Assembly (NCBI GenBank): GCA_007570785.1
Contig: ML662445.1
Coordinates: 417,776 to 481,775 of the forward strand
Reading direction: 5' to 3'
DNA: 64,000 nt
Source of the DNA: Antilocapra americana
Taxonomy: Eukaryota > Chordata > Mammalia > Artiodactyla > Antilocapridae
Shown: one piece after another, positions 47,669-59,907 of the stretch
How positions within the stretch are numbered: position 1 is the stretch's first letter
Layout of the letters: every line of letters starts with the position of its first letter
Notes under the pieces: model-generated
The model's input: only the letters and a program-made list of their open reading frames with translations
The model's database searches: none
What the model was told of the DNA's origin: nothing
Made by a program: the position numbers and the translations under genes

Positions 47669-50600
47669 CCCCACACCAGAGGTCAGGGCGGTGGCCAAGA
47701 GGAGGACGGCTATGCAGGCGCAGGAGGGCCGAGAGGAGCTGCTCCACGTTCAAAGTCAGGAGGGACAGCCATGAGGAGATGCCCCTCATCCAAGGTAAGA
47801 AGCAGCGGCTGTGTTTTGCTGGAGCAGCCATGAAGAGATACCCTACGTCCAAGGTAAGAGAAACCCAAGCAAGAGGGTAGGTGTTGCGAAAGGGCATCAG
47901 AGGGCAGACACACTGAAACCATAATCACAGAAAACTAGCCAATCTGATCACACGAACCACAGCCTTGTCTACTCAATGAAACTAAGCCATGCCATGTGGG
48001 GCCACCTAGGACGGAAGGGTCATGGTGGACGGGTCTGACAGAATGTGGTCCACTGGAGAAGGGAATGGCAAACCACTTCAGTATTCTTGCCTTGAGAACC
48101 CCATGAACAGTATGAAAAGGCAAAAAGATAGGACACTGAAAGATGAACTCCCCAGGTCGGTAGGTGCCCAATATACCACTGCAGATCAGTGGACAAATAA
48201 CTCCAGAAAGAATGAAGGGATGGAGCCAAAGCAAAAACGATGCCCAGTTATGGATGTGACTTGTGACAGAAACAAGGTCCAATGCTGTAAAGAGCAATAT
48301 TGCATAGGAACCTGGAATGTTAGGTCCATGAATCAAGGCAAAATGGAAGTGGTCAAAGAGGAGATGACAAGAGTGAATATTGACATTTTAGGAATCAGTG
48401 AACTGAGATGGACAGGAATGGGTGACTTTAACTCAGATGACCATTATATCTACTACTGTGGGCAGGAATCCCTTAGAAGAAATGGAGTAGCCCTCATACT
48501 CAGCAAGAGAGTCAGAAATGCAGTACTTGGATGCAGTCTCAAAAATGACAGAATGATCTCTGTTCGTTTCCAAGGCAAACCATTCAATATCACAGTAATC
48601 CAAGCCTATGCCCCAACCAGTAATGCTGAAGAAGCTGAAGTTGAACGGTTCTAGGAAGACCTATGAGATCTTTTAGAACTAACACCCAAAAAAGATGTCC
48701 TTTTCATTATAGGGGACTGGAATGCAAAAGTAGGAAGTCAGAAAACACCTGGAGTAACAAGCAAATTTGGCCTTGGAGTATAGAATGAAGCAGGGCAAAG
48801 GCTAATAGACTTTTGCCAGGAGAACGCACTGATCATAGCAAACACCCTCTTCCAACAACACAAGAGAAGACTCTACACATGGACATCACCAGATGGTCAA
48901 CACCAAATATTGTTTGCAGCCAAAGATGGAGAAGCTCTATACAGTTAGCAAAAACAAGACCGGGAGCTGACTGTGGCTCAGATCATGAGCTCCTTATTGC
49001 CAAAATCAGACTTAAATTGAAGAAAGTAGGGAAAACCACTAGACCATTCAGGTATGACCTAAATCAAATCCCTTATGATTATACAGTGGAAGTGAGAAAT
49101 AGATTTAAGGGACTATATCTGATAGACAGAGTGCCTGATGAACTATGGACGGAGGTTTGTGACACTGTACATGAGAAGGGAATCAAGACCACCCCCATGG
49201 AAAAGAAATGCAAAAACACAAAATGGCTGTCTGAGGAGGCCTTACAAATAGCTGAGAAAAGAAGAGAAGCCAAAAGCAAAGGAGAAAAGGAAAGATATTC
49301 CCATTTGAATGCAGAGTGTCAAAGAATAGCAAAGAGAGATAAGAAAGCCTTCCTTAGCGATCAATGCAAAGAAATAGAGGAAAACAACAGAATAGGAAAG
49401 ACTAGCGATCTCTTTAGTCGAGAGATCTAGTTTCGTTTATTCTAGAGATTTAGTTTAGAGATAGCAAGGGAACATTTCATGCAAAGGTGGACTCGATAAA
49501 GGACAGAAATGGTATGGACCTAATAACAGAATCAGAAGATACTAAGAAGAAATGGCAAGAATACACAGAACTGTACAAAAAAGATGCTCATGACTCAGAT
49601 CATCACGATGGTGTGATCACTCATCTAGAGCCAGACATCCTGGAATATGAAGTCAAGTGGGTCTTAGAAAGCATCACTACAAAGCTAGTAGAGGTGATGG
49701 AATTCCAGTTGAGCTATTTCAGATCCTGAAAGACGATGCTGTGAAAGTGCTGCACTCAATATGCCAGCAAATTTGGAAAACTCAGCAGTGGCCACAGCAC
49801 TGGAAAAGGTCAGTTTTCATTCCAATCCCAAAGAAAGGCAATGCCAAAGAATGCTCAAACGACCACACAATTGCACTCACCTCACACCCTACTAAAGTAA
49901 TGCTCAAAATTCTCCAAGCCAGGCTTCAGCAATACTTGAACCGTGAACTTCCAGATGTTCAAGCTGGTTTTAGCAAAGGCAGAGGAACCAGAGATCAAAT
50001 TGCCAACATCCACTGGATTATCAGAAAAGCAGGAGAGATGCAGAAAAACATCTGTTTTATTGACTATGCCAAAGCCTTTGACTGTGTGGATCACAATTAA
50101 CTGTGGAAAATTCTAGAAGAGATGGGAATACCAGACCATCTGACCTGCCTCTTGAGAAACCTGTATGCAGGTCAGGAAGCAACAGTCAGAACTGGACATG
50201 GAACAACAGACTAGTTCCAAATAAGAAAAGGTGTAAATCAAGGCTGTATATTGTCACCCTGTTTATTTAACTTATATTCAGAGCACATCATGAGAAACGC
50301 TGGGCTGGATGAAGCAACAAGCTGAAATGCTGGGCTGGATGAAGCACAAGCTGGAATCAAGATTGCCGGGAGAAATATCAGTAACCTCAGATATGCAGAC
50401 GACACCACTCTTATGGCAGAAAGTGAAGAGGAACTAAAAAGCCTCTTAATGAAAGTGAAAGAGGAGAGTGAAAAAGTTGGCTTAAAGCTCAACATTCAGA
50501 AAACTAAGATCATAGCATCCAGTCCCATCACTTCATGGCAAATAGATGGGAAAACAAAGGAAACAATGTCACCAAATTTCATTTTTTTGGGCTCCAAAAT

Positions 50601-51169
50601 CACTGCAGATGGTGACTGCAGCCGTGAAATTAAAAGACGCTTACTCCTTGGAAGCAAAGTTATGACCAACCTAGACAGCATAATAAAAAGCAGAGACATT
50701 ACTTTGCCAACAAAGGTCCGTCTAATCAAGGCTATGGTTTTCTCAATGGTCATGTATGGATGTGAGAGTTGGGACAGTGAAGAAAGCTGAGCACCGAAGA
50801 ACTGATGCTTTTGAACTGTGGTATTGGAGAAAACTCTGGAGTCCTTTGGACTGTAAGGAGATTCAACCAGTCCATCCTAAAGGAGATCAGTCCTGGGTGT
50901 TCATTAGAAAGACTGATGCTGCAGCTGAAACTGCAATACTTTGGCCACCTCATGGGAAGAGTTGACTCATTGGAAAAAAACGCTGATGCTGGGAAGGACT
51001 GGGGGCAGGAGGAGAAGGGGACGACGGAGGATGAGAAGGCTGGATGGCATCACGGACTCGATGGACATGGGTTTGGGTAGACTCCGGGAGTTGGTGATGG
51101 ACAGGGAGGCCTGGCGTGCTGCAATTCATGGGGTCGCAAAGAGTCGGACACGACTGAGCGACTGAACAC
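47669..51169 (+). mobile_element. Full-length or nearly full-length BovB LINE
   Basis: The 3,501-bp insertion is flanked by the exact 11-bp duplication AAGAGTACTGA (47,658-47,668 and 51,170-51,180). A 5'UTR-like GC-rich segment comes first. An apurinic endonuclease domain follows (GTWNVRSM, then GISELRW, then NSDDHYIYYCGQ; about 48,300-48,880). A reverse transcriptase comes next (FIDYAKAFDCVDHN at about 50,055-50,100; a YADDTTL catalytic box at about 50,392-50,412) and then the 3' tail. The reading frame is split over different phases with stops, for instance at about 48,652 and 49,428, so the copy cannot encode an active enzyme. BovB is the ruminant element known for horizontal spread between vertebrates. 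Confidence 0.95.
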
Positions 51170-51180
51170 AAGAGTACTGA

Positions 51181-53022
51181 GGCTTAAATAGGGCCCTATT
51201 AATACGTGAACAGAAGAACACAACACAGCCCAGCAGCACAAACCATCCCCTCTGCACTCCTTCCACCTGACCAGCTTCCTGCCTCGGGCAACTTACTTAA
51301 CCTGTTTCCTTTACATGGAAAAAGGAAAAAGAACTTTCCATTTTCCTTATGTATGGATACCACCATTCACCTCCTAAGACTGTTGAGAGTTCAAATGCAC
51401 ATCAGCTGCATCAACACAGAGCCAAGTAAGGAAAGCATATCATCACTATCATCATTAGAATACTCAGCCCATTTCCCAGCAACGGTCAATTGTTGATAAA
51501 TGTTTCTTACTTACTAGAAAAGCGGTTTAAAAACAATGTATAAACTAGGTTAGTGTTTTGGGATTCTTTTTGCTTTTCTTAGTCAGGGCTGTTGCTTCCT
51601 CTAGTAAGGGAGAGCTGCATGTAAATATGAGATGTGAGGCTGTTGGAAAAGGTAACAGAGGTGGGTGACCACCCGCTTTGGCACCAACACACCCTTGGGG
51701 ACTTGGGGCAGAACCACCAGCTCCTGCAAGCCTGGCACAGCTGCTGCTCTGAGAGCAAAGGAAGGTGGCTGAGAATCAGCCACAGCAAAGCATTCCCAGA
51801 GGCCTTCACTGCGAAACTGAGTGAAGAACCACAACCTCGTGGCTTCCGCAGGGAGATGGACCTGGCCTGAGCCTCAGGGAGAAAACTGCAGGGCTGGTGT
51901 GAGCAACAGCCCTTCCCTGGGACGGAGCTGCACCAGGGCTTCCGGAAGAGAGCCTCTGCCCAGGAAACCAGCCCAGCGGCGACACAGCAGCCATTCTTGT
52001 AGTCACCTGGTGGTATGTGCATGAGTCTTCTGTCCGTAGGCTTTCAGGACCAGCCTGCCTTCTTCACTGACTGGTTATGTTCTGTTGGATTGCATTGATG
52101 ATGGTGAAGGGGGAGGAGTGGGCGACCCTCTGTGCCAGGTTGTCTCCACGCTCCTGTGGTGCCAAGACGGCCCTGGTACCATCACAGTGCTCAGTACAGC
52201 ATCCCGTGGTCTGCACCCTCACACCAGCCTGTGGCACAGCCCAGAAGCTGGGGACACATCTCCCGCCTCTCTGTTGGGGTCTTGCGGCTTGTGGCGCAGT
52301 CAGCCCCGCAAGGCCTGCTGCCCGCTAGAGCCGCAGGAGCCACACTCTGCCCATCCGACCTCCCTCACCTGCAGCTTCTTAAAGAAAACATGTAAGAGCC
52401 TTAGGATGAGGTGACATCAAAGCCGACCTGCTCCTCAGCTGAGTTACCAAGGCAATCTGACAAAGACTTCCAGAGCTCCATTCTGGAAGCAGCATGCTGA
52501 TGTGGGTGGGAGGGCAGTCACCAAAAGAAAAAATCAACCACAGGAGCGGTGGCGAAGGGGCCTGCCCTGTTACCCAGTGGATGAAAGGCCTTCTGGGGCC
52601 TCCGGAGTTCTCATTTACTATTCACTGTAACAAATGAAGTGACGAGGTTCCTGGCTGTTAAAAAATAACACATCTATAACCAAGGTAACAGAATTCGGAA
52701 ATTACACTAATATGCTACATTCTAATTTGTCTTTCACCAAATAGACTTCAAATATGTAATTTGGGGGAAGAGGGAAGGAGAAGGAAGGATTACTTGAAGC
52801 AGAAACACTGGGGATATGTCCCAAAGCAGTGTCTCCAAATGTGCAGTATTTTTAAAGTTCATGCATAGATTAAAATTTAAATAAACACCTTTTTGAAACC
52901 ATGAAAATAAAAAAAGAATTGTCTTCTTTCCTTCTCAATTTCCAATCTTTTAAATGATAGCATAAAAATCCCCCACCACTAAACACTATAGCTCAGTTTT
53001 TCATTTTCAAATAACAAACTTA
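51181..53022. other. Intergenic sequence with a MIR remnant
   Basis: GGGCAACTTACTTAACCTG near 51,288 is the conserved MIR core. The rest is unique, GC-rich to about 52,630 and then AT-rich. No gene is supported. Confidence 0.5.
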
Positions 53023-53135
53023 GGGAATTCCCAGTGTTTAAGAGCCTACACTTCCACTGCATGGGGCAGGGGTTCAGTCCCTGGTTGGAGAACTAAGATC
53101 CCACATACTGCACAGCATAACTAATAATAATAAAT
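53023..53135 (+). mobile_element. Bov-tA SINE
   Basis: GGGAATTCCCAGTGTTTAAG, then TTCAGTCCCTGGTTGGAGAA, then CTAAGATCCCACATACTGCA, is the shorter Bov-tA form, with an AATAATAATAAA tail. Confidence 0.85.
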
Positions 53136-53739
53136 TTATTCATTTTTCACATTTGCAAGAACTCCCACATGCTTTTTGAAGCTCAGTTTACACTCAAATT
53201 TTGATCTGTAAGCCTAAAAAAGTGTTTAATAACCAGTAACTAGCATATAAAAAGACTCCACATCAAAATCAGAATTCCTTCATCACAGCGGTTCTGCTCA
53301 GGGCTCAGTTCCTCTCTGCCCAGAGGGACACAGCCTGGGGAGGGTGCAGGGGCCACGACTGGGAGGGAAGAGGCTGGCAATGCTGCTCTGATCCTGCAAT
53401 GGACAGGACGGTCAGCCCAACAGACTGACCAGGCCCCAAACACAAACAAGAGCCTCGAAGTCTCACAACTGAAGGAGCACAGGCCAAGCCACACAGATGG
53501 CAAGCCGCACCGGTCGGCACAGAGCACAGACTGGAGAAAGGCAACTCCTGGCCACCTTCACACAAAGCAAGGACCTCTAGCCACAGCTATTTCGTGACCC
53601 TGTAATTAGTCAGCGTTTTGGGGGTGTGCTTATTTGCACAATAATAAATATGGTATCTACTTCCATGTTAAAACTGTTTCTGACTCATCGTGATGTTTTA
53701 ACATTTAAAAGAACTAAACAGTTCTACTTGCAGTGGTAT

Positions 53740-55186
53740 AACAAGTTTTAATTCAAAATAGACACTCTGAAAACAATAGGTAAAAAAAAAAAATGAACAA
53801 GCTCTTTCAATTTACAACAGAGCACACCAACAATCACACACACGCCAGTTTCACAATTGCCTCAAAAATGTACATTACAGCAATGACATGCAAGAATTAT
53901 TTTAAAAACCCACGTGGTAACATTATCTGATTTCCCAGAGACTGTCGCATCTTCCAAGCACGCGGCACAGGTGCCTCTGCCGTGCATCACCAGCATTGCA
54001 GCTCAAGGTCAAACAGGCTGGTCTCCATTAACGGCATCTGGTGCTTTAAGTTATTTCAGATTTTGTGGGAAAAACGAGGCCTAGTTGGCCAAAGGACAGT
54101 AACACACTTGATTCCTTAGCAATAGCCCATCCCAGTAACCTGGACACCAGGCTATGGGAAACCCATTTTCCCAGAATGAATAAGTTTACCTCCAGGAAAC
54201 TGTCAGATTTAATACATCAAACAGGAGACTAGCTCCAGTCCATACGTTTCACCTTGTTCCCTGAAAACCTGTGTTTAAATCTTAGTTAGCAGCCACACTC
54301 AGGGGTCAACATTTCATTCCTGAGCAGCACAGACCTTCCCTCTCGCTGGTTTATGGACAGTCAGGTTAGAAGGAGAGCTTGTGTGTGTTTTCAGTGTTTG
54401 TTCTAAAGGCACTAAAGATTTATTGTCTTGTCTTTGAATGGAGAAGACTTACCAGCATATCAAAAAGAGGGGAAAAGTCTACAGTGAGAAGTATTTTGTA
54501 CCTACAGAATTACTTTATTTGTAAAATAACTCTTGATTTAAATGCCAGACTTCAGGTTCAGTATATTTTTAACAAATGAAAGCATTTGGTTTTCTGAGTT
54601 ACAATCAAAAATAACTGTTAGGATGTAAGCAACTGAAAAAACATAAATCAAAATTATAATCTAATAAGCAAATACCTTACAAGATGAAATGAGCATAAGT
54701 TAATGCAGTGCATCCTTAAGGAACCAGACATGTCACGGGGGCTGCTACTCACTTCTCTAAACATTTACTGTATCGTCTGCTGCTACTTGGGAAGCTGAGG
54801 GAGAGCAGTTTTAATCTGCAGTTAATCAAGTGTTCTGAAACAAGCTGAAATTTCCTTAAATGAAAAATAAACATATATAGATTTCAGTTTTTAATCATAC
54901 GATACTGACACTACTGGGAAAACAAGGCGTGCATGAAATACCAAAAGATTTATTTTACATGACAGAGGAAAAAACAAAAAATAACTGATACAAAATCAAA
55001 CTGCAGGAAATAAATTTGAAAGAACTATTCACTTCTTTATACAGAAGTCTTTCTGAGCACCTGAAATAAATCTAAAGAGCAGCATCATAAAGACCACTGA
55101 AATGGATTAGTTCAACATAAAGTGAAGAAAATAATATTTTTAAAAATCTCAATTGAAAAAACTACTAATTATCTAATATTTTAGTT
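53740..55186 (-). other. ADNP2: ADNP2 3' untranslated region (end inferred)
   Basis: Repeat-poor, AT-rich sequence follows the ADNP2 stop on the minus strand. Possible poly(A) hexamers read on that strand are AATAAA at 54,949-54,954, AATAAA at 54,419-54,424 and ATTAAA at 53,747-53,752. Nothing in the sequence alone decides which is used, so the extent given is the longest of the three options. A Bov-tA SINE at 53,023-53,135 marks the repeat-bearing intergenic side. Confidence 0.5.
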
Positions 55187-58100
55187 TTATGAGTTTTGTG
55201 GTTCACACTCAAAGTTCAATCTGTGTTTAACATTTTTAAGTTCGGACATGTCAAAGCCTAAAAGTACAGAAGGCTTGTGATTTTTTATTGCTTTCATGCA
55301 AATATACCTTCTTTTTCCAAAAAATGAAGCCACGTCAATTTTCCACACCCATAAGAGTGAGGATAACAATTCTATTTCCTTTTTACTGGGATATGGTCTC
55401 TTGTGGAAATAATCCCTAAGAAACTGCTTTTTGTCTTCATAAGAACGGTCTTCGTACTTTTTAGGATTTAATGCTAAGATCTGAAGAGCGTCGTCACTAA
55501 CGAGCGGTCCCTCCATCCTGCCCTCACTCCGCTGCCGTTTAACAGGCGCAGCGCTCGCTGCCTTCTCTGTCGCCGAGTCTACACCTGCGTCTATGATGAG
55601 GGGCCGCTCTGCACCATCCCTCTGGTCTTCGGCCCCGGGGTGGCCATCAGGCAGCTTCCTCTTCACTGAGAAACTGGGGTCGTGGATCACCTCGCCGTTG
55701 ACTAAAAGCAGCTCGCTGTTCTCCGTGAGGCCAGGCTGGCCCTGCAGGTCGGAGCTGCTGTCCTTTGGGGCGCTGCGGCAGCGCAGCAGGTGGATGGCAA
55801 TGGCTGCCAGAGTCATGTTGCCGGTGTAGACCCCGCAGCAGTGGATGCACTTGAAAGCCGGAGACTTCAGAATCGTGTGGACTGTGGGCGTGATGTGGTG
55901 CCTTTCCTTCAGATGCAGCTCATATGCCTCTGTTGTCACAAAGGTGCCAAAGCAAAAGGGACAGGTCAACACCTGCTTGCCGGGCCTCCCAGACGCACCC
56001 TCAGCCTGGGGCCTCACCTTGATGTACACGGGCACCAGTGACTTGGAGTGTATCCCCGCCAGGACAGCCAGGTAGACCTCCCGCTCGCCCAGCTCCTCCC
56101 TGGGCAATATGGTAATAAAGTCAAGGTGGGGAAACAGCAGGTTGCCATTGGCGTCGATATCCAGTTGAAAACCTTTGTTACTGTAATCCATGGGCAGCTT
56201 CTTCTTTCCCAGGTGCATGGTCCGACTGTGCTCCGAGAGGCCTCTGATATCATGGAACGTGCACGGGCAGAACAAGCACCCCAGGCCATGCATCAGTAAG
56301 TGATGGATAAGCTCCTCCTCCGAAACTAAGCACTTGCAAGACAGACACCGAACTGTCTTCTCTCTCATCCACTTTAAGAATGGCGCACATGCTGCCAGCT
56401 TCTCTGGCTCCAGTTTCTCAGCGGATTTGGATTCACTGTGCTTATGCGCCACTTCCATATGGACCTGGTACACATTGGAAGGGAAGAGCTCATTGCAAAC
56501 GGGACAGGTTTTCCATTGCTTGGCCTGTTTGAGCACCTGATTGGCCTCTGCCATAGACGAAGAGGCCTGAACAAACATATTCTGAGTGGCATTTACCACT
56601 ACAGGAGGGGAGGGCATGCCAGCCATGGAACTGGCCATCTGGGCAGCTGTGCCCGACTGCAGGAGCTGGATGGGCATCTGGGGAGGGGCAACAGTCGCGA
56701 CGCTTCCAGGGGGCACTGGCAGAGTAACAGACACCGGGGCAAGAGTGTACGTGGGAATGCCATTCACTTGTTTCCCTGTGGGTATGAGTTGTCTGAGAAT
56801 AGAGCCCGATGTCAGGAAAGTGGTGTTTGGCGAAGCACCGGGTCTAATGGTCTGACTTGCAGGGAGAATGTTGGTATTCACAGACTGATTAAGCTGCAAG
56901 ACCCCAGGCCTCACTGGCTGGCCCACAGGAAGAACTCCTGACATGACTGGCTGACTGAGCTGAAGAACACCCGAGTTAATGCCCTGGTTCACAGGAAGAA
57001 CAGCTGACGAGACTGTCTGGTTGGGGGGAAGGAGCCCAGGTGGGACTACCTGGCCAGGAGGGAGCACCCGCAGTGGGACCGTCAGCCCTGCGGGCAGTGC
57101 TCCCGAGGGGGCCGTCTGCCCGATAGGGAGCACCCCTGACTGAACCACCTGGCCAGCAGGGAGAACCCCAGAAGTTGCTGTCTGTCCTGAAGGGATGACC
57201 CCAGCAGGGGTCACCTGTCCTGCAGGAAGGACCCCGGACGGAACTGTCCGACTCACAGAAATCACTCCTGGTGAGACTGCCTGAAGCACTCCAGGGGTGA
57301 CAGAGGGGTTGACAGGGAGGACCCCAGACCCAACGGGTCTGTTCACCGAAATAACTCCAGGTCCAACTGGCCTGCTTATGGGCCCCACAGGCTGGCTGAG
57401 TGGCAAAACCCCCGGGCGGATGGTCTGGTTTATGGGGAGGACACTGGTTCCAACAGACTTATTTACAGGTCCAACCGGCTGACTCAAGGGCAACACAGGA
57501 GGGTTTGCTGCCTGATTAAGTGGGACTCCGTGAGAGAGAAAGACAGGCTGAGGTGTCGAGGGTGGTAGAGTGAGGCTGCTCTGGCCCACTGGCAGAGGAC
57601 TGGAAACCAGAGTCACACGAGGCTGGGCAACGGCCGGCGGAGAGTGGGTGACACTGCCCACAGTTCCCGTGGCCACAGTCGCCGGAGGGGCTGCACCCTG
57701 AACCGGCTGCACCACGGTCTGGCTCTGGCCGTTCTGCGGCAAGGCAAGGTGGAAGCAAGGAGATGAGGCTGGGATGCCCGGAGCGCTGCTATTCGGCGGT
57801 ACAGCCACATGTGCAGCTGGTTTGGGAGCAATATGCATCTGCTTCAACAGGCCAGTCTTCTTAATATGTTCTGAGATCACAGACCTAAGCTTATTCTCCA
57901 AATCCCGGTGTATATCGGATGTCAAAATATGATACATTAAAGCATCCTGGCTGCTGGCATTGGCGTTGCACTTTTTACAGTAATACCTGTCAGACAGGGG
58001 CAACTTCTCTGCACAGAGGGTGTCGTCAGCTCCTGGATGCTCACCCATCTCCTCAGTTCTCAGGCCAAAGTAGGAGTTAATCAGGTAGTGGAAATGTGCT

Positions 58101-58429
58101 ACCAGCACATGCTTCTTCATGCTGTAGTACAGAGTGTTTGAAAAGTTACATTTTAAACATGTAAAACTTATCACATCACTCCTAGATGATTTAGTTTCAC
58201 CTAAAATATTCACTGTGTAATTCTGGACTTTCCGAGCAGGTGCATGAAACATTCTGAAGTGCCTTCCCACAACTCTGGGTTGAGAGGAAAACACGCAGTT
58301 TGGGCAAGGGATCACCAGCTCCTGGTCAATTTCATCTTCATGGTAACGATGTAAATGATTTTTGAATGAAGTAAGCACTTTTGTGGAGTATTTACAGAGG
58401 CTACAACAGTATGGTTTTGTTCGATATCT
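55187..58429 (-). CDS. ADNP2: ADNP2 large terminal coding exon (partial gene)
   Basis: This is the giant last exon of ADNP2, a nuclear zinc-finger and homeodomain protein, paralogue of the chromatin regulator ADNP. On the minus strand a T-rich tract ending AACAG gives the acceptor, and the exon opens at 58,429 with RYRTKPYCCSLCKYS. The frame runs 1,080 codons to a TAA at 55,187-55,189. C2H2-type fingers occur in an N-terminal cluster (YCCSLC, IPCPNC, FTCLKC, YYCKKC) and a central cluster (KTCPVC, VRCLSC, GCLFC, LTCPFC, FKCIHC). Between the clusters lies a long Pro/Gly/Val/Gln repeat region. A divergent homeodomain precedes the end and is followed by PSVLL (55,259-55,273), which fits the HP1-binding pattern PxVxL. 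An apparent start at 58,378 is only an internal GTG; the exon clearly extends upstream. The coding frame is intact. With the 30-codon upstream exon and an unseen first exon, the protein would be about 1,145 residues. Confidence 0.98.
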   Translation of the reverse strand, partial: RYRTKPYCCSLCKYSTKVLTSFKNHLHRYHEDEIDQELVIPCPNCVFSSQPRVVGRHFRMFHAPARKVQNYTVNILGETKSSRSDVISFTCLKCNFSNTLYYSMKKHVLVAHFHYLINSYFGLRTEEMGEHPGADDTLCAEKLPLSDRYYCKKCNANASSQDALMYHILTSDIHRDLENKLRSVISEHIKKTGLLKQMHIAPKPAAHVAVPPNSSAPGIPASSPCFHLALPQNGQSQTVVQPVQGAAPPATVATGTVGSVTHSPPAVAQPRVTLVSSPLPVGQSSLTLPPSTPQPVFLSHGVPLNQAANPPVLPLSQPVGPVNKSVGTSVLPINQTIRPGVLPLSQPVGPISRPVGPGVISVNRPVGSGVLPVNPSVTPGVLQAVSPGVISVSRTVPSGVLPAGQVTPAGVIPSGQTATSGVLPAGQVVQSGVLPIGQTAPSGALPAGLTVPLRVLPPGQVVPPGLLPPNQTVSSAVLPVNQGINSGVLQLSQPVMSGVLPVGQPVRPGVLQLNQSVNTNILPASQTIRPGASPNTTFLTSGSILRQLIPTGKQVNGIPTYTLAPVSVTLPVPPGSVATVAPPQMPIQLLQSGTAAQMASSMAGMPSPPVVVNATQNMFVQASSSMAEANQVLKQAKQWKTCPVCNELFPSNVYQVHMEVAHKHSESKSAEKLEPEKLAACAPFLKWMREKTVRCLSCKCLVSEEELIHHLLMHGLGCLFCPCTFHDIRGLSEHSRTMHLGKKKLPMDYSNKGFQLDIDANGNLLFPHLDFITILPREELGEREVYLAVLAGIHSKSLVPVYIKVRPQAEGASGRPGKQVLTCPFCFGTFVTTEAYELHLKERHHITPTVHTILKSPAFKCIHCCGVYTGNMTLAAIAIHLLRCRSAPKDSSSDLQGQPGLTENSELLLVNGEVIHDPSFSVKRKLPDGHPGAEDQRDGAERPLIIDAGVDSATEKAASAAPVKRQRSEGRMEGPLVSDDALQILALNPKKYEDRSYEDKKQFLRDYFHKRPYPSKKEIELLSSLLWVWKIDVASFFGKRRYICMKAIKNHKPSVLLGFDMSELKNVKHRLNFECEPQNS

Positions 58430-59907
58430 CTGTTAAAAAAAAAAAAAGTCAAGCATAATTTAATAAACCTACATAGTTTTTTAATAAAAATCAGATGCTA
58501 CACCATCTATAGCTAACAAGTATATGATTTTTTTTCTTCTAACTTGCTGGATTTAGGACTGTGTGGTAAGGAAAAGCACCTACAGATAACATTCACATCA
58601 CAAAATCCTTTTCATTTCCTAAAACACTTAAAAAATGTAACAACTATTCTCAGCATTTAGGTCATACATACAAACAGCATTTGGCCCCAAAAACATAGCT
58701 ACCTGAACCCCGTTTCCAAAGCCAGCCATTAAAACCACAAATCTCATTATTTAATCTTGTATTCTGAATCAACTGCATCAATTAAACTCAATTCACGGGA
58801 AGAAAAAATTACTTTCTCCCTTTCTCATCCCACTTTTCTTAGTTTCAGGTTGTTGTTCTAAAACTTCTGGAATGTTCTAACATAACCAGACTTGATAATT
58901 GTTAAACCAATCACCCGTCTTTCATTTCCCAGATTCCAGGAAACAAATGGATAGTAAGGACCACTGGAGACAGAGGGGCTGTGGCTCACTCACTGTGAAT
59001 AAGCCTGAGGTAAGTCAAGCCACAGACTGCCATTCTGACAACGTGCTATCTCTCTGTAAGGCAAATATGGGGAATTCAACAAGCCTGGGGCACAAGAACA
59101 GACATTTGTACAACAGCTGGCCAACTGAGAAGTTCTAACATCCAGGAAGCCTTGTTGGTCTGACATGAGAAGAGCATGGCAGGTACCAGATCCCAGAGCT
59201 GGAGCACCAGAAAACCGTGGCCCTAGTTTCACAAAGCAGGAAGGTTGAGTGTGGACAGGTTAGACAATGGGGCAGAGGTCCTACTGTTCTGCAGCTGTTT
59301 CCAGCTGACACAGTGGCCACCAGCCACCCCCATCCTCCCCAGACATGTGCTCAGAGACCACTCTCTCACACACATACAAATTCCCCTCCTGTTGGTTTTG
59401 TCACCTTCTCTGCTAGTCACGCAGTCTTCCTCTTGGGTCACTGATCAGAGAAAGTACCCAAACACATTCAATAACATGTCACTACTGCCCTTTCAGCAAT
59501 TAAGAAACCTCAGGTTCTAGCACATCCAGGAGAATCTATAAAAAATCTAGGGGACAGTCAACCACACATCACATTTTAAAAAATGTGTTTCACCAATTCA
59601 GACACACTTTTCTCTATTTTAATATCTCTGAAATCTGGAAGCACCTTACAACTGACAGTTTAATGTTGCATCACAACTTAAGCGAAGTGTTACTTTAGTT
59701 TCATTTGTGGTTCATTTAAAATGGAGCATCTTACACTCCACAAATACTGTATTGAAAAACCAGATACTTAATGAAAATTACACCCAGTTAAAGAGTCAAC
59801 AGAATTAACAACTTGCTACTGTCTATTAGTACTGAACAGATCTCTGGATCAAGGAAAGATTTCTTAAAAAAGACATCATAAATACAATCCATAATAGAAA
59901 ATACATG

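Noticed and set aside
47304..47897. 197-codon minus-strand frame
   Set aside because: It runs from unique sequence into the BovB 5'UTR, so it cannot be an ancestral gene.
48022..50790. Endonuclease and reverse-transcriptase frames as host genes
   Set aside because: They are pieces of one BovB element with target duplications, several stops and frame changes.
56438..56941. 167-codon frame on the + strand within the ADNP2 exon
   Set aside because: It is antisense to a confirmed coding exon with a repetitive composition.
58865..58877. Perfect three-unit heat-shock element TTCTGGAATGTTC in the ADNP2 intron
   Set aside because: Nine fixed bases are expected about once per 130 kb counting both strands, so one in this window is not surprising; no promoter context.
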